This document shows, piece by piece, positions 1 to 11,672 of a stretch of DNA of 64,000 nt. Source of the DNA: Prosapia bicincta (Eukaryota; Arthropoda; Insecta; Hemiptera; Cercopidae); assembly GCA_036971475.1 (NCBI GenBank), contig JBAIZL010000005.1:169699386-169763385 (forward strand), in the 5' to 3' direction. Positions within the stretch are counted from its first letter, which is position 1; the number at the start of each line of letters is the position of its first letter. The translations under genes were made by a program, and so were the position numbers. Under the pieces are notes generated by a model. The model was given only the letters and a program-made list of their open reading frames with translations. It was not told where the DNA came from and made no database searches.

Positions 1-54
1 CGCTAATCTCGCGTCCAGCGTCTGACACAATTTCAGCCGCGTATGTTTTACGCT

Positions 55-198
55 TTACTTTGAATTACTGATGATGAATGCTGTAGAGCCGAAACGCGTC
101 AGTTCAGCCGCGGTCAAAATATGATCCCACTCGATTTGCCAAATCCTGGTACCTGTTGTGCGTCGAGCGTGGTCTGCCAGTGGATAAATCCCTGGACC
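55..198 (-). other. Unrecognised short open frame in a GC-richer patch
   Basis: The first 200 bases are clearly richer in G and C than what follows. On the minus strand they hold 48 open codons (GPGIYPLADHARR..., ending FIISNSK and a stop) with a stop two codons upstream and no ATG. The amino-acid mix looks coding-like, and a weak AG acceptor (tccag) sits at the open end, so this could be a terminal exon or a scrap of a decayed transposon gene. I do not recognise the protein. Confidence 0.25.
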
Positions 199-1689
199 TC
201 ATTTATAAAACCAACCATAATGCTCTATGTCATTTAGATAGATTTTAAGCTCATTATGAATTATTTTATCAATATTAAAATGAATATAATTATTTGCAGT
301 TGAATAAATATTTTTTTAAATTCTTCACTCCAAGTTGAGTTGAAATGTTTGGTTTTATTCTTTAAAATGGTTGGAAAAATTCTAGAAGTTTTATTACTGA
401 TATACCACAGGCCATTCATAATAATTATAAACATTTTGTAGTTTCACCTTGATTTTTAATTAAATTGAAATTTAAACAATACAATATTAAAATTCACTCT
501 TGACAATTTTATCACAAATATTTATATAATTTTCTCTGCTTTAAGTAAAAGAAGTTTTTACTTAAAATAAATTTAAATAGCTTATAATAATTTTCTTGTT
601 TTGATTAAAGTACATTATTCTTCTAACACAAATTTATAAAATTTACAACTTTAAACAGAAATATTTACATTTACTGGTATTATTTCATTTGTGCTTCCAA
701 ATATAAATCTAAAAGATTCGTACAAGAAGCTTATAGAATTTTCGTTATTACACATTTTTAATACTGGTTTTTATGGTGTAATTTTAATGGATATAAAATA
801 AATGATATTAACCAAGTTAAAGCGATTTTTATTTTAAATATCCTTTTTGAAATTCTCATTCAATTTTTCCTGTTTATTTTAAATATATAATTTTATTAAT
901 GACATTGGATTTTCTTTGTCTTAACTTGTTACATTTGACCTTGTAACTATTTGATAAACTTTAATCTTGATAATATTAATTTAAATTTGAATAATTTGTA
1001 TTTAATCTCCACCATTTAGATACTTGTCGAATAAAAAGTCATTTGCTTATATATTTTTTTATTCTAATGAAAAATCAATTGGATAATAATTTTGTATTTA
1101 ACGAAATCTGTATTTAAAAATTTGAAATTGGTATTTAAATTAATAAATGGCCATTGTGTTATTAAAATTTTGACTTGCCCCAAAAATCCTCACTACACCT
1201 CGCTCCTCTCCTCCCATGGTTGGTTCCATTGTGTCTCGAATGTTCTATCGGACGCAAATAAACGATTTTAATCGTTGTTAATACTGATTAGTTACATTTT
1301 AAAAAAATGTTATTTCGAATCACTGCGGTTGAAGAGCTGATCCACTTTTATCTTTCGCTATCGATTAAGGCTTATCCTTGAACGGCATCAGGCAGTCCAT
1401 GGTTTACGATGTCCAGAAGGAAACGTCTGTCGTGTCCTAGCGTTGATTTACGTACCTCCTCTCTCATTAATCGGGGTTCCCACTCTTTCGTTTCGTTTGC
1501 CAAAACCAGTCCTTTGAACCATTCTTCATTTATATTTTCGGTTTCGTTTACATTTTCTGATAGCAGAACAGGCTTGGCTCGTTACTTTCACTTCCATTAT
1601 TGGGTTTTAACAAACTTTATTTTAATTAATTATAACGATTTTGCCTTATATTCTAAAATCTGTAAATTTTGAGACGGTTTTGGCCATCG
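199..1689. other. AT-rich sequence without recognisable gene
   Basis: Long A and T runs with stops in all frames. A small GC-richer patch at about 1,170-1,260 has no recognisable coding content. 1,320-1,690 may be decayed 3' flank of the adjacent Helitron, but I could not identify a Helitron end (hairpin plus CTRR) there. Confidence 0.6.
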
Positions 1690-2580
1690 CAACACGCACA
1701 AACACACATACACTTGTAACTTGCCATTCAAAATGGCTTCAATGACAGTTTTTAATGATTAATCGCGTGAGAATTGCACAGTCGCGGTGGGTTCAAATTA
1801 CGAAGCTAAATAACTGGAGATCCAAACCTCATTTGTATGTCACTTACTTCCCTGGTTACATGTGTCGTATCTTTAAATTCATATCTTTCACTTCCAAATT
1901 TTTTGCTGCTGAAATTGCTTTTTCTGCCGGCGACTCTTGATTGAAATATTGTGTGTATATATATCAGGAAATATTTAGTCAACGAGAGCATCTTGCGAAT
2001 TAATAATTTTACAGTTCGAAAATTCTATGCCTCCAGTATTTTCATGCTCAGCTATTTTTCCATCTCCGATATCTAAGAGTTGTTTTGAAATTGTTTCAGC
2101 GAATTGCCCATGACCCATTTGAACGCTCATATTTACTTTAAGCTGTAAGTATTTCATCATATTGCCCCAGTGGCGATGTTTTCAAGCAAGTGTTGATCTA
2201 ATCAGCGTACGTTGAACGCAAAATGACGGGAGGTGTTTGTTTGAAATCACCTGTAAGGAGTAAAAGAGTGCCGCCAAATAATTTGTCTTTTATGTCGTGT
2301 TCAAAGCCTCAAGCGAATGTTTGTATGCCATAGTGTATTTATCCCAGACCATAATTTTACACTCTTTCATCACTGTGGCCGTGGACGATTGTTAACTTTT
2401 TGTTGCACACTGCGTCTGGAATATTTTGAATATTTAGTTGCAGCTTAAAAGCTGAATGAGCTGTTCTGCCTCCATCCAATAAAGTTGCTGCAATACCAGA
2501 TAATGTAACTGCTAATGGGATTCCATTATTTGATCGTTTTCGGTGAGAATTACCAGTGTTTTGCCAGTTCCATTTGAACT
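1690..2580 (-). pseudogene. Decayed Helitron-type (Pif1-like) helicase fragment
   Basis: Pieces of a superfamily 1 Pif1-like helicase, as found at the C-terminal end of the Helitron Rep/helicase protein, can be read in order on the minus strand across several frameshifts and stops. Walker A appears as NGTGKTLVIL near 2,577. It is followed by AVTLSGIAATLLDGGRTAHS, a motif II region MVWDKYTMAYKHSLEALN, LFGGTLLLLTGDFKQTPPVI, a stretch like NMSVQ...FAETISKQLLDIGDG, then EKAISAAKN and finally LTRLIIKN plus IEAILNGKL near 1,710. The usual WDE of motif II reads WDK, so the catalytic Glu is lost. The Rep nuclease half upstream (above 2,580) is absent. The order and motifs make the family assignment firm; the gene is clearly dead. 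Confidence 0.85.
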
Positions 2581-3159
2581 GTATACTGATAATGTATTTT
2601 ATAATATTCGTATATATTTCTCTTTTAATTTAAAATGATTCCCAAAAACTATTCACGCACTGAGTATTATACTATTATTAATTGTCGTTTAATAATAAAT
2701 AAACTAATAAAGAAGAGGAAATAAATGTATGAAAATATCCTGGAATGGTTAATACAGTTGTTGGTGCACCAGTTGTTGTTGTTGGCGGGAGCCGTGACAC
2801 GTGTTTAAATCTATTGATTTATAATTCACTTATTATCAGTGATATTAACTGATCGTGACAACTATCTTGAGACATATTAAAATAGATAACTATCGTACTG
2901 CAGTTTGATGAAAGAATGGCAATATACTCGTACTTAACTTGAAAGTTGCATTGAGAAAGTAAAACGATAATTGTAAGCGTCACTGCTACAATCGACGCAC
3001 AATCAATAATAATGCCCGAAAACGGTTTATTGCTTATTAAATATTTATTAAAACTGTTTACGCATGGCGAGGTTAACTGATTGAGTAGTAACTAATCAAT
3101 TATCAACCGCCGAGAGTAGAAAATTATTAAAGTACCTAAAATCGCTATTACAAAATAGG
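2581..3159. other. AT-rich sequence without recognisable gene
   Basis: Stops occur in all frames and I recognise no repeat family. It lies where the missing N-terminal part of the Helitron protein would be, but no coding trace is visible. Confidence 0.5.
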
Positions 3160-3425
3160 GGTTGGTGATAGAAGAGTGTGAATTTGAGGCTATATTTCTT
3201 TTCAAATTCCGAATCATAAAAAAAATTTTAATTAAAGTTTTGTCAAAAACAATTTTTTAATATTTTTTGGGTGACCACCTTTATCACTTATTGGTTCAAA
3301 AAATAGTTGAAGTCATATTCTAAGACTTACTGAATATACACACACAATTTCATAAGAATCGGTCAAGCCGTTTTGGAGAAGCATTGTTACAAACACTGTG
3401 ACACGAGAAGTTTTGTATATAGGAT
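3160..3425 (+). repeat. Dispersed repeat with RTE-like 3' tail
   Basis: The stretch ends with atttcataagaatcggtc, then aagccgttttggagaagcat, then acaaacactgtgacacgag and a TA-rich tail. From memory this pattern (ATCGGTCNAGCCGTTT...GTGACACGAGA...TATA) is the 3' end of a widespread arthropod non-LTR (RTE-clade) retrotransposon family. No reverse transcriptase coding sequence is present upstream, so this is a 5'-truncated or non-autonomous copy. Confidence 0.5.
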
Positions 3426-4597
3426 ATTGCAGCACACAATACATATTTGTTAATGTTATTATTACTAGCCAACAACCTGTTTTAGATATAAAAACCTATT
3501 AATTTTGCAAGAATATTTCACACACATAGTATCGTGAAAATGTTTTATCTTACAATATTCACAGTAAAATACAAGTCCGAGTAGGGGGTGGTTACCTCTT
3601 TACTTCAGAAAATAGCTTTCCCAAGCGATGCTATTACATAGCGACCCTCTGTTGCACTAATACTGGGTTTTTAACTCAATATCTCAACACTACTTAATTA
3701 TATGCAACTATCTTTTGATTTTACCTACACAGGAGTATGAACGTATTGGTATGATCGTGAAAGTGTAAGCACTGACTAACTTTTATCCAGTGCTTGAATA
3801 TTTCATATTGTGTTTAAAATCGTTAAACTTGCAATAGTGTTAAATTTTTTAATTTTTTAAATTATAACGATTATTGTTTTATGTTTGTAGGTTTTAAAGC
3901 TTGAAAGGGCCCACGAAAATGTAACTAAAACGTTGCTTTATAATTTTAAATTAATAGACTTGGCATTGATCATCGTTTGAGTTCAATTTATAATTATTTT
4001 TTTATACTTATGTTTTTAAAGCAGATGAAAACTAATATTAATAATAAGCAGAAGTTGCAACCAACTCCAAATAACTATTTATAACTTTGTATACGTACAG
4101 TATACAAAAAACCAAGTTGCTCTTCATAAACATTATACAAAAGTGTTTTGAAACTTTCCTTTTACATAGTCCTTTTACAGCCAGAGATCTTTTGTTGAAA
4201 GAGGGAATTATCTTGAAGTTTTGTCTATTGCTTGTTTAAATTTTCCAATATTTGTATCGTGTATTTCTTAAAAGCATTCTTTGATAAATTTGTCGAACAT
4301 TCAGTAACAAAACTGTAGTGAAACTTCAAATAAAGAGAAATGGAAATAAATTGCGATTTAAATACGTAATATTTAAAAACAGTGTTATTAATAATGTACA
4401 AAGATTGTTGAAAAGGTATTTAAGTCATTCAAAAATGCCAAATTTAATATGACTTTAGAAAATTGCGCTAAAGTTTGACATCCACACTCTAGTCACATTG
4501 TCACCATCAACTATACTCTACTTTAATCCCTGGCTCAGGGATTTGTACTAATCTCGTTCCTTGTAAAATCCAAAAACGTTACATTTAACGTTTGAGA

Positions 4598-4605
4598 TGA
4601 CGTCA
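4598..4605. promoter_or_regulatory. CRE-type palindrome TGACGTCA
   Basis: A perfect 8-bp cAMP-response-element palindrome. An isolated 8-mer is weak evidence and no gene lies next to it. It is noted because TGACG-containing sites recur in the duplicated modules and in the 19-bp array of this window. Confidence 0.2.
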
Positions 4606-5794
4606 GTTTTCGTAGAAGAGATCTTAGCACTTGAATGACTGGTAAAGTCTTGCAGAAATAATTAAATTCAAATATTATATTTCATTTCCATAGTGTTAAA
4701 TAAATTAATGAGAACAATGTTAATTCTCTATCATGCCTCTCCCTCCTTCTTTCTCTCTCTTTCTATATCTCCCCTTCTCCGTCCCTTTTCCTCCCTTTTA
4801 CACTCTCTGTTTTCTTTTATCTTCAACTCCTTCTTTTTTCTGTTTCTCCCATAGAAATAAAATGTTGATGTAAATTCCTACTAAGGTCAACAAAGGAACA
4901 CTTTATTTTAGTTAATTTTTATTTTATAAAACAAATAATATAAATGTGTGTATTCATATGATTGAACCACAAAGTGACAAAATAGAAAGAGAATTTCCTT
5001 TCAATTTTTTATTTTCTTTTTTCTGCAGTATATAATGTTGAACTATTATTTCTGTTTGTTACTATTTATTCTCTTTTTTTCGTTTCTAATTAATTCACTA
5101 TTGCAAGGATCCTTTCTCTTATATATACATCTTTAAGTAATTGATATCTAAATATGGGAGAGTTAGCTTAGCGCCAAAGTGCTAGATTGTAAGGTTATAT
5201 TTACTCATTTTTAATCCGACCAGGACATCAAGTTTTTTAAATTATATTAATGGATAAATATTTGGAAAAATCTTTCTATACGAAAAAAATGTATTTAAAT
5301 TTGATTGCATGTTTGAAAATTTTGTATACGACATATATACGGAGAATGTGAGATAATAAAGAAAATTGAAAACTAAGACGTTATTGGAAGTGAAGGTAAA
5401 ATAACAAAAACAATACGTATAAACTTTGAACACGTATCAATACTACGTTATATTCAGCGTTATAAATTCGAAAATAATCAATGACGTAAAAAAATAAAAA
5501 TATATTTTTCCCTAAAATAGCTACCGATTTTTTCCAGTGTTATAAATATAGATATTAGAAGATGCAGGGTGCGTATGTGAATAAAATATATTCATTTGAG
5601 CTACCTCCTGCGAATTGTTGGGAAGATATCATTGGGTATGTCCAAGTACTTAAAAATTGTACTCTATGAACATAAATACCTCTTTAAAATACGAAAAAAG
5701 GCATATTAAAATTATGTGGACACCACAGTAAATTACGAAGGAACAACTTAGCAACGAATTATCCGACCTCTCAGACGTTACTAAGAGCTTCTCC

Positions 5795-5816
5795 AGCACT
5801 GTTAGTTTGCAGTGCT
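5795..5816. other. Perfect 7-bp hairpin with 8-nt loop
   Basis: AGCACTG, loop TTAGTTTG, then CAGTGCT. It is GC-richer than its surroundings and lies just left of the duplicated unit, with no T-run or gene next to it. Function unknown. Confidence 0.3.
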
Positions 5817-5875
5817 CTTTTACTTTTAATTGAAGCATAAATGTATAGCCGTGTCAAAAGTTTGTATCCGATGAA

Positions 5876-6030
5876 AGTAATAATTACCTTTTTAGTGAAT
5901 GACTTTAATGGCAGACTAATAAAGAAGTAATAATTACCTTTTTAGTGAATGACTTTAATGGCAGACTAATAAAGAAGTAATAATTACCTTTTTAGTGAAT
6001 TACTTTAATGGCAGACTAATAAAGGAGTAA
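5876..6030 (+). repeat. 50-bp tandem repeat, 3 units (left edge of unit A)
   Basis: Three near-identical 50-bp units containing gcagactaataaagaagtaa and cctttttagtgaatgact. The same unit is repeated about 12 times at 52,841-53,463, at the left edge of unit D. The two arrays have the same right flank (taataaaacaacancaat), so the copies are orthologous parts of the segmental duplication that differ in repeat number. Confidence 0.9.
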
Positions 6031-8319
6031 TAAAACAACATCAATTAAAACTTTAGAAAAATTATATTGCAAATTATTAGAAGCAAATTAACAACCAACT
6101 TTATAGCGGCAGCAAAAATGAAACAAAATTTAAGTGACATTAATTCAATAAAACATTATAACATAATGTTGTCTCGGTATTCACTTGTATAAAACGTTAT
6201 AAATAAAAATTTACATCGTATTTACAAATTAGATGCTATGAGTTACTAAATCATACTTTTATATTTTATATAAAACTATATTTAGTCGAAATATGTGTAT
6301 ATACCTCCGTAGTCTAATTTGTATTGCAAACTAATATTTTTAAATGATTATTTCCTATGCCATTACTACTTCTGTCTCTTTTACACTGAGAAAAACCTCC
6401 GGCTTGTGTCTCACTTAGGAGACCTGCCTCATATTTCTCCATAAATTAGTTGTTAACTAATGATTTAGTACAACAGTTGATTTTATGTTATAGGTTATGT
6501 TTCAGAACAATGTTTCTTAACAAATAGATTATATTAATCTACTAATTGTACGTTGTTAAGTTAAAATGTTTAAATATTTTTATTGTTGAACTTGATTGCT
6601 AGAAATGGAATATTATTTATCACCCGTTTGTTTAAACATTTTAATGATGTCTATAAAAGTGGTTGGTAATTTTTGTTTTTTTAATGAACATAAAATTGTT
6701 TATAATTATCCTTTCGTGAAGATTTCGTATTCAGTATTTAATTTAGTGAATAATGATATTGAGTGTCTGTCTTCCAAGATCTCCTGACCTCTTACCACAT
6801 GATTACTTCTTCTGGGATGTGAAATACTACACGAAATACACATTGATAATAAATATAACAGAGAAATTTTACAAAGTGTTTTCTAGAAAGGTAATACGAA
6901 TTGAATTGTGATTTATTCAGCAGAGACAGCATGTTTAACAGTTGATGATGAGGTAAATAAAATTTGGTTAAATGTTTTCGTATAAACCACCTTTATGTGT
7001 ATTACACACATTTATTGCGTATTGAGTCACTCCCCACTTTAACCGTCTACAAGGAAAATATCTACATAAAATCAATGTTCAACATTCTTTATTATATTAG
7101 AATAATTCTTACAAGAATTGTTCTAAAATTAACCTATTAGTTCATTTTATCGTATTGTATTTATTCAACGACTTTTGTAGAATTTGAGGATCGTATTCAA
7201 ATTAAAATAAGTGATATCTGACAGATTTATGTCTGTTACAGAAGGCTTCGCAAAACTCTGGATCTCTAACTACATTAGGATTCATCCTTGAACGTACGAA
7301 AGTTTCGATCCATTGTTGCTAGTATTTTTATCATTTAAAGAAGGAAAAAGCTTTAACATTGTCATATACTCTTTTCACGATACCTAAATTAAACTGAGCT
7401 ATATCTTCAACTGGCTCAAATACTTTTCTAAATACTCCAGCACTCATTCTAACCTCCTTTTCCAAAACTGAGCAACCATACAGAATGTGGCAGTAAAAGA
7501 GGAAACTTACAATCCGTCACAAAGAAATATAAGATGAACACGTAAGACATGATAAACGCTGATTCAACTTTCATTTTGTTCGTTCTCATACACAATTACT
7601 TAGAAATAAGCCCTATATTTCAAACGACAAAAGTGTGATTATATGTCATAAACCATAAAACTTACATTAACGATCACTATTCACTCATTACATCATTTTA
7701 CTAAGTAATTCTTCTGTCACTGTAATATTAGTTGCACATTAACCGTTTACCGAATGGAACGTAGACTTTATATTTTCCTTGGCCTAGCAACGACATACGT
7801 ATGTGTATCGACTTACGGAATTAGTAAACAATGGTTATTTTGGATTTAATATAATCAAACCAATCGTAACTTGATATTTACTACCTATGTTGTAATATAG
7901 GTAAAATGTAGTATAAAAGTGATCTATTTTATTAACATAGATTATACAGTTTTTAGTGTATTGGGAGATTGAGGTTATGTTTGTACTTTTTAAAATGTTT
8001 TTCACTACTCACAGGTTTTCTACCTTCGTATGTAAAACTATTTTTAAAGACATTTATGTCAATACAAAAAAATGTAAAACCGGACTGTCTATGGATTACC
8101 AAAAAACATAATAATGTACATGTCTGGATAACTAGAACATGTGTATACACTTGAATCAAAACTAGTGAAAAGTGATTACATTTGTGTATTTTTCCCATGT
8201 AATCTGGTGTTTTCATTAATCTCGCAGTATCCCAGTCCCCTATCTGTCGAATTACTAAGAGTTAACTGTACTGTAAATAAAAAAAATCCTTATCTATTTA
8301 ATACTTTTCGTGGCCTTGT
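6031..8319. repeat. Left part of unit A, no gene
   Basis: Matches 53,464-55,740 in unit D; only the last roughly 200 bp have a counterpart in B. Short open frames here are not conserved as protein and I see no gene. Divergence from D drops sharply at about 7,310: around 14 differences in the 210 bp before it, and about 3 in the 660 bp after it. Confidence 0.7.
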
Positions 8320-8323
8320 GACT

Positions 8324-9308
8324 GATTCATTATTTACTTTTGGTATAATTACAATATGCTTATGTTACAGTATGTAGTGATACTGTATACTTGGCAATCT
8401 GCAAATATATGAAACGAATGTTTTCAATGAAACTTTGTGTTTGAGCTGAGGTCTGATTAAAAAGACAATAGTTTTATGTCATCAAATGTTAAAAAGCCTG
8501 AACTACAACAAATGTAAATATTCTATATGTGGGCCAGTATTAAATATAAACTAGACTTATATTTTATATTAAATGTTAGAATTTAGCTTATGAGATTGAA
8601 TTTATAAGAAATGAACACTGATATATACTTTCTTAAAAACACAAATTTTAACCAGAACATGTGTAAACACTTGAATCAGAACTAGAACAGAAAAGTGTAT
8701 ACAAGTGTGTATTTCTTAAACATTTATATTATTAAAATTTTTTAAATGTATTCATTCATTTACTGTCCAGAGCCATTCACTGTGAAACCCAACTTTATTT
8801 ATCCTACAAAAATTTGTTTCTTCTCTCGGTAAACATCTATCTTCAATTACCTTGTGAACAGGTTGCCTCCACCTACACTAATCTGCCGCGATGACGTAAT
8901 TTTCTACTAATACCAGCACTAATGTACTATTACGTCATTTCTTTAGTCCTTTAAAGTTATATATTTCCTTGCTTTTCCTTCTTACAAAAAAATCTACTCT
9001 ATACTTCTTTAATACTTCCATAAAGATTATGTGTATTTCATGTACTCACTCCTGCATATAAAGTATTATGTCATTATACGATCTATATATTCTACGACGA
9101 GATTTTATGCCTCTACCCCTACATATAGTCCTTATCCTTTGTATGACTCCAAAGAAATACTAAAAAAATGAGCAAGCGATTACCTCGTCTGATTTACGTA
9201 TATTTATTTTGATCTAGTTTAGTTTTAAAGATGATTTAATACAAATATTTAATAAAATGAATATACCTAAAATGAGAGTGAGAGAGAGGGGGGGAGAGAA
9301 AGAGATAT
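8324..9308 (+). repeat. About 1-kb module M, copy A1, ending in a GA tract
   Basis: Begins gattcattatttacttttgg and ends in a GA-rich microsatellite at 9,277-9,308. The same module recurs at 10,641, 28,566, 30,883, 50,119, 55,745 and 58,069. Within A, B and D two copies lie 2,317 to 2,324 bp apart, so an ancient tandem duplication is nested inside the larger unit. No protein is recognisable. Confidence 0.8.
8891..8938. other. 10-bp perfect inverted repeat with CRE-like arms
   Basis: ATGACGTAAT at 8,891-8,900 pairs with ATTACGTCAT at 8,929-8,938 across 28 nt. Each arm holds a TGACGT half-site. The same structure lies in every module M copy (about 11,219, 29,147, 31,453, 50,698, 56,324 and 58,648), some with one arm base changed, for example ATGAAGTAAT at 11,219. 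Confidence 0.5.
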
Positions 9309-10442
9309 ATAATAGTTTTGCCTATTTTTGGTGTTTAAATACCTTCTGTAAAATTATGTACATTAGAAAAAAAAAAAATATTTCATCAAGACACTTTGTG
9401 GTAAACGTCGCTGAACAGGTATAAATGCACTTTAGTGTCAATAGGCAAAAACGGGGATCTACTGGCAATTTGACAACAGCTCTCTTAAAACCTTTCAACA
9501 AGTAAGGTAGAATAACTTATTTTTTTGGAAATAATTTTTTTTGTTAAATAAGTCTTATAATATTACAATGTAGTAAAACCTTGATAAATTGTGTTTATGT
9601 ATATTGGATTTTAGAGACTCTAGTATAATGTCTAGTGTCTGAGATCTACTAAAATCATTGTCGGTTGGCCTTATAGAGAGCATTGTGCATCAGAACCGAT
9701 CAGGTCTTTATTTGTTTCTCGGATGTAGCAAGCTTAATTGATATCCTTTGTTCGTCAACTTTGAATATGGGCCAAGAGCAAAGTTTAGATGGAAACTTCC
9801 AAACAAAACTACCTTGTGACAGTTCAATAAAATATTGACACGATTTTAGGCATTTGTATTCGTATTTCGACAGATTATCAATATATGAAATTTATTTTTT
9901 TATTTTAATCTTGATATATGATACCAAATTCAGTGTATAAAATAATCCATTTTTATCTTGATCTGGTTTGAAAGATATAGGGGATTAAAACACTTTAAAT
10001 TCAATTTATTTTCATTAGGCCTATGAACTAAAATCTGAATAGATTTAATATTTAAATATTACATAATAGTGTTAGACTAGAGTTTTATCGAAACACTTGA
10101 CCTACATATAAAAAAAAATCCATTTTTTTTTTTTAATATATCAAAGAATTTAGTTTTGTATCTGTTTTTATTAAACTGTCAAAATGTCGACGTTATATAC
10201 CATACACAAGATATTAAATAAACTTTGTCGCTCTATTTTTTATTTAGTGGCAGCTTGTTATTGCTTTATATGTCAATACGTCAGCATGGGTCTCTTATAA
10301 CAACTTCTAAACTATTTCAAACATCCAATAGTAAGTTTAATGCTAATAATAATAATAAAAAAATTATAAATGTCTAGTAACCACTTGATGTAGAAAGTAA
10401 TGTGAGTTAATAATATATTACAAATTTTTATATGTCCGTTAG

Positions 10443-10563
10443 TGGAGACCCATTCGGGTTTCCTGCCTCGACGAGAAACAATAACGACCTCAAGAAGGTT
10501 ATTAAAAAACAAAAAAGCCAAAAGTGATCGCCCAAAAAATACAACAGGTGAAAAATTACGAAA
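10443..10563 (+). other. Possible short exon (basic peptide), splice-like ends
   Basis: A frame is open over roughly 50 codons, with residues including HSGFLPRRETITTSRRLLKN followed by a Lys/Arg-rich tail ending TTGEKLRK. On its left is a tccgttag acceptor-like sequence and on its right, inside the last codon, a consensus donor (aaa|GTAAGTTA). The frame is intact in A, C and D. In B (near 30,688) a 1-base indel breaks it. The longer minus-strand open frame through the same bases is hydrophobic and AT-driven. I do not recognise the product, and no partner exon is identified. Confidence 0.25.
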
Positions 10564-10640
10564 GTAAGTTAACGGGAAGCTGAAAATCAAAACCTAAAAT
10601 TGCTCTACTATAACCACACGCTACATACTTTGTTGTGTCT

Positions 10641-11672
10641 GATTCATTATTTACTTTTGGTATAATTACAATATGCTTATAATATGTAGGAATACTGTAT
10701 ATTTGACAATCTGAAAATATATGAGACGCATGTTGTCTATGAAACTGTGTGTTTAAGCTGAGGTCTGATTAAAAAGAATATAGTTTTGTCATCAAATTTT
10801 AAAAAGCCTAAACTACAACAAATGTAAATATTCTTTATGTAGGCCGGTATTAAATAAAAACTATATGAAACTTATATTTTATATTAATAGCTAGAGTTTA
10901 GCTCATGACATTCAATATATAAAAAATGCACACTGATATACACTTTTTTTTAATCACAAATTTTATCCAGAACATGGGTGTACACTTGAATTAGAACTAG
11001 TGAAACATGTATACATGTGTGTATTTCTTAAATATTTATAATATTAAAAATTTCCAAATATATTCATTTACTCTGCAGAACCATTCACTGAGAAGCCAAA
11101 CTCAATTTATCCTACAGAATCCTTATTTTTCTTTTTCTCTTCAACATGTTATCTTGGTAAACATCTATTTTCAATTAGCTTGTGAACAGGTTGACTCTAC
11201 CTACACTAATCGGATGCGATGAAGTAATTTTCTACTAATACCAGCACAAATATACTATTACGTCATTTATTTATACTTTTCCAATTATATATTTCCTTCC
11301 TACTAGTGTATGTAACTCTATACTTCTTTAAAACCCGTGTAAAGAATATGTGTATTTCATGTACTCACCCATGCATATAAAGTATTATTCCATCATACGA
11401 TCTATAATTTCTACCACGAGATTGTGTGCCTCATATGGTCCTTTCTTAACCATTGTATGAAACCAAAAGACTACTACAAACAAAATGAGCAAGCAATTAC
11501 TTGTTCTGCCTTATATACATTTATTTTGTTCTTGGTTAGTCTTAAAGATGATTACAAACATTTAAAAAAATGAATAAACCTAAAAAAAAAGAAAGAGAGA
11601 GCTGGAAAGAGAGAGAGAGAGAGAGAAAGGGATAGACAGAGAGAGAGAGAGAGAGAGAAGGAAGGAGAGAGA
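10641..11672 (+). repeat. Module M, copy A2, ending in a GA tract
   Basis: Second module copy inside unit A, 2,317 bp after the first. It ends in the GA microsatellite 11,592-11,672. The copies at 30,883, 50,119 and 58,069 are its direct counterparts and share the sequence aaacctaaaaaaaaagaaag before the GA tract. Long Ser/Leu-rich open frames across the tract are low-complexity artefacts. Confidence 0.8.

Larger units (their letters stand above)
3426..5870. other. AT-rich sequence without recognisable gene
   Basis: No coding sequence is recognisable on either strand. It contains a pyrimidine-rich tract at about 4,735-4,855 (TCTCTC and CCTTTT runs), a CREB-type palindrome at 4,598 and a short perfect hairpin at 5,795. 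Confidence 0.55.

Noticed and set aside
5160..5220. tRNA-like words ttagcttagcgccaaagtgc
   Set aside because: No B box and no closing acceptor stem on either strand.
6596..6787. 63-codon frame shared with 54,023-54,214
   Set aside because: Replacement and silent changes look neutral and the start codon is not conserved (ttg/gaa contexts); treated as chance open frame in duplicated DNA.
8141..8377. 78-codon plus-strand frame shared with 28,383-28,619
   Set aside because: Shared because the DNA is duplicated; broken by an indel in D near 55,690 and by composition not protein-like.
10312..10590. Minus-strand 92-codon hydrophobic frame (also at 49,790 and 57,740)
   Set aside because: Phe/Ile-rich because of AT composition, and identical in C and D only because the DNA is identical. 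The plus strand of the same stretch looks more exon-like.
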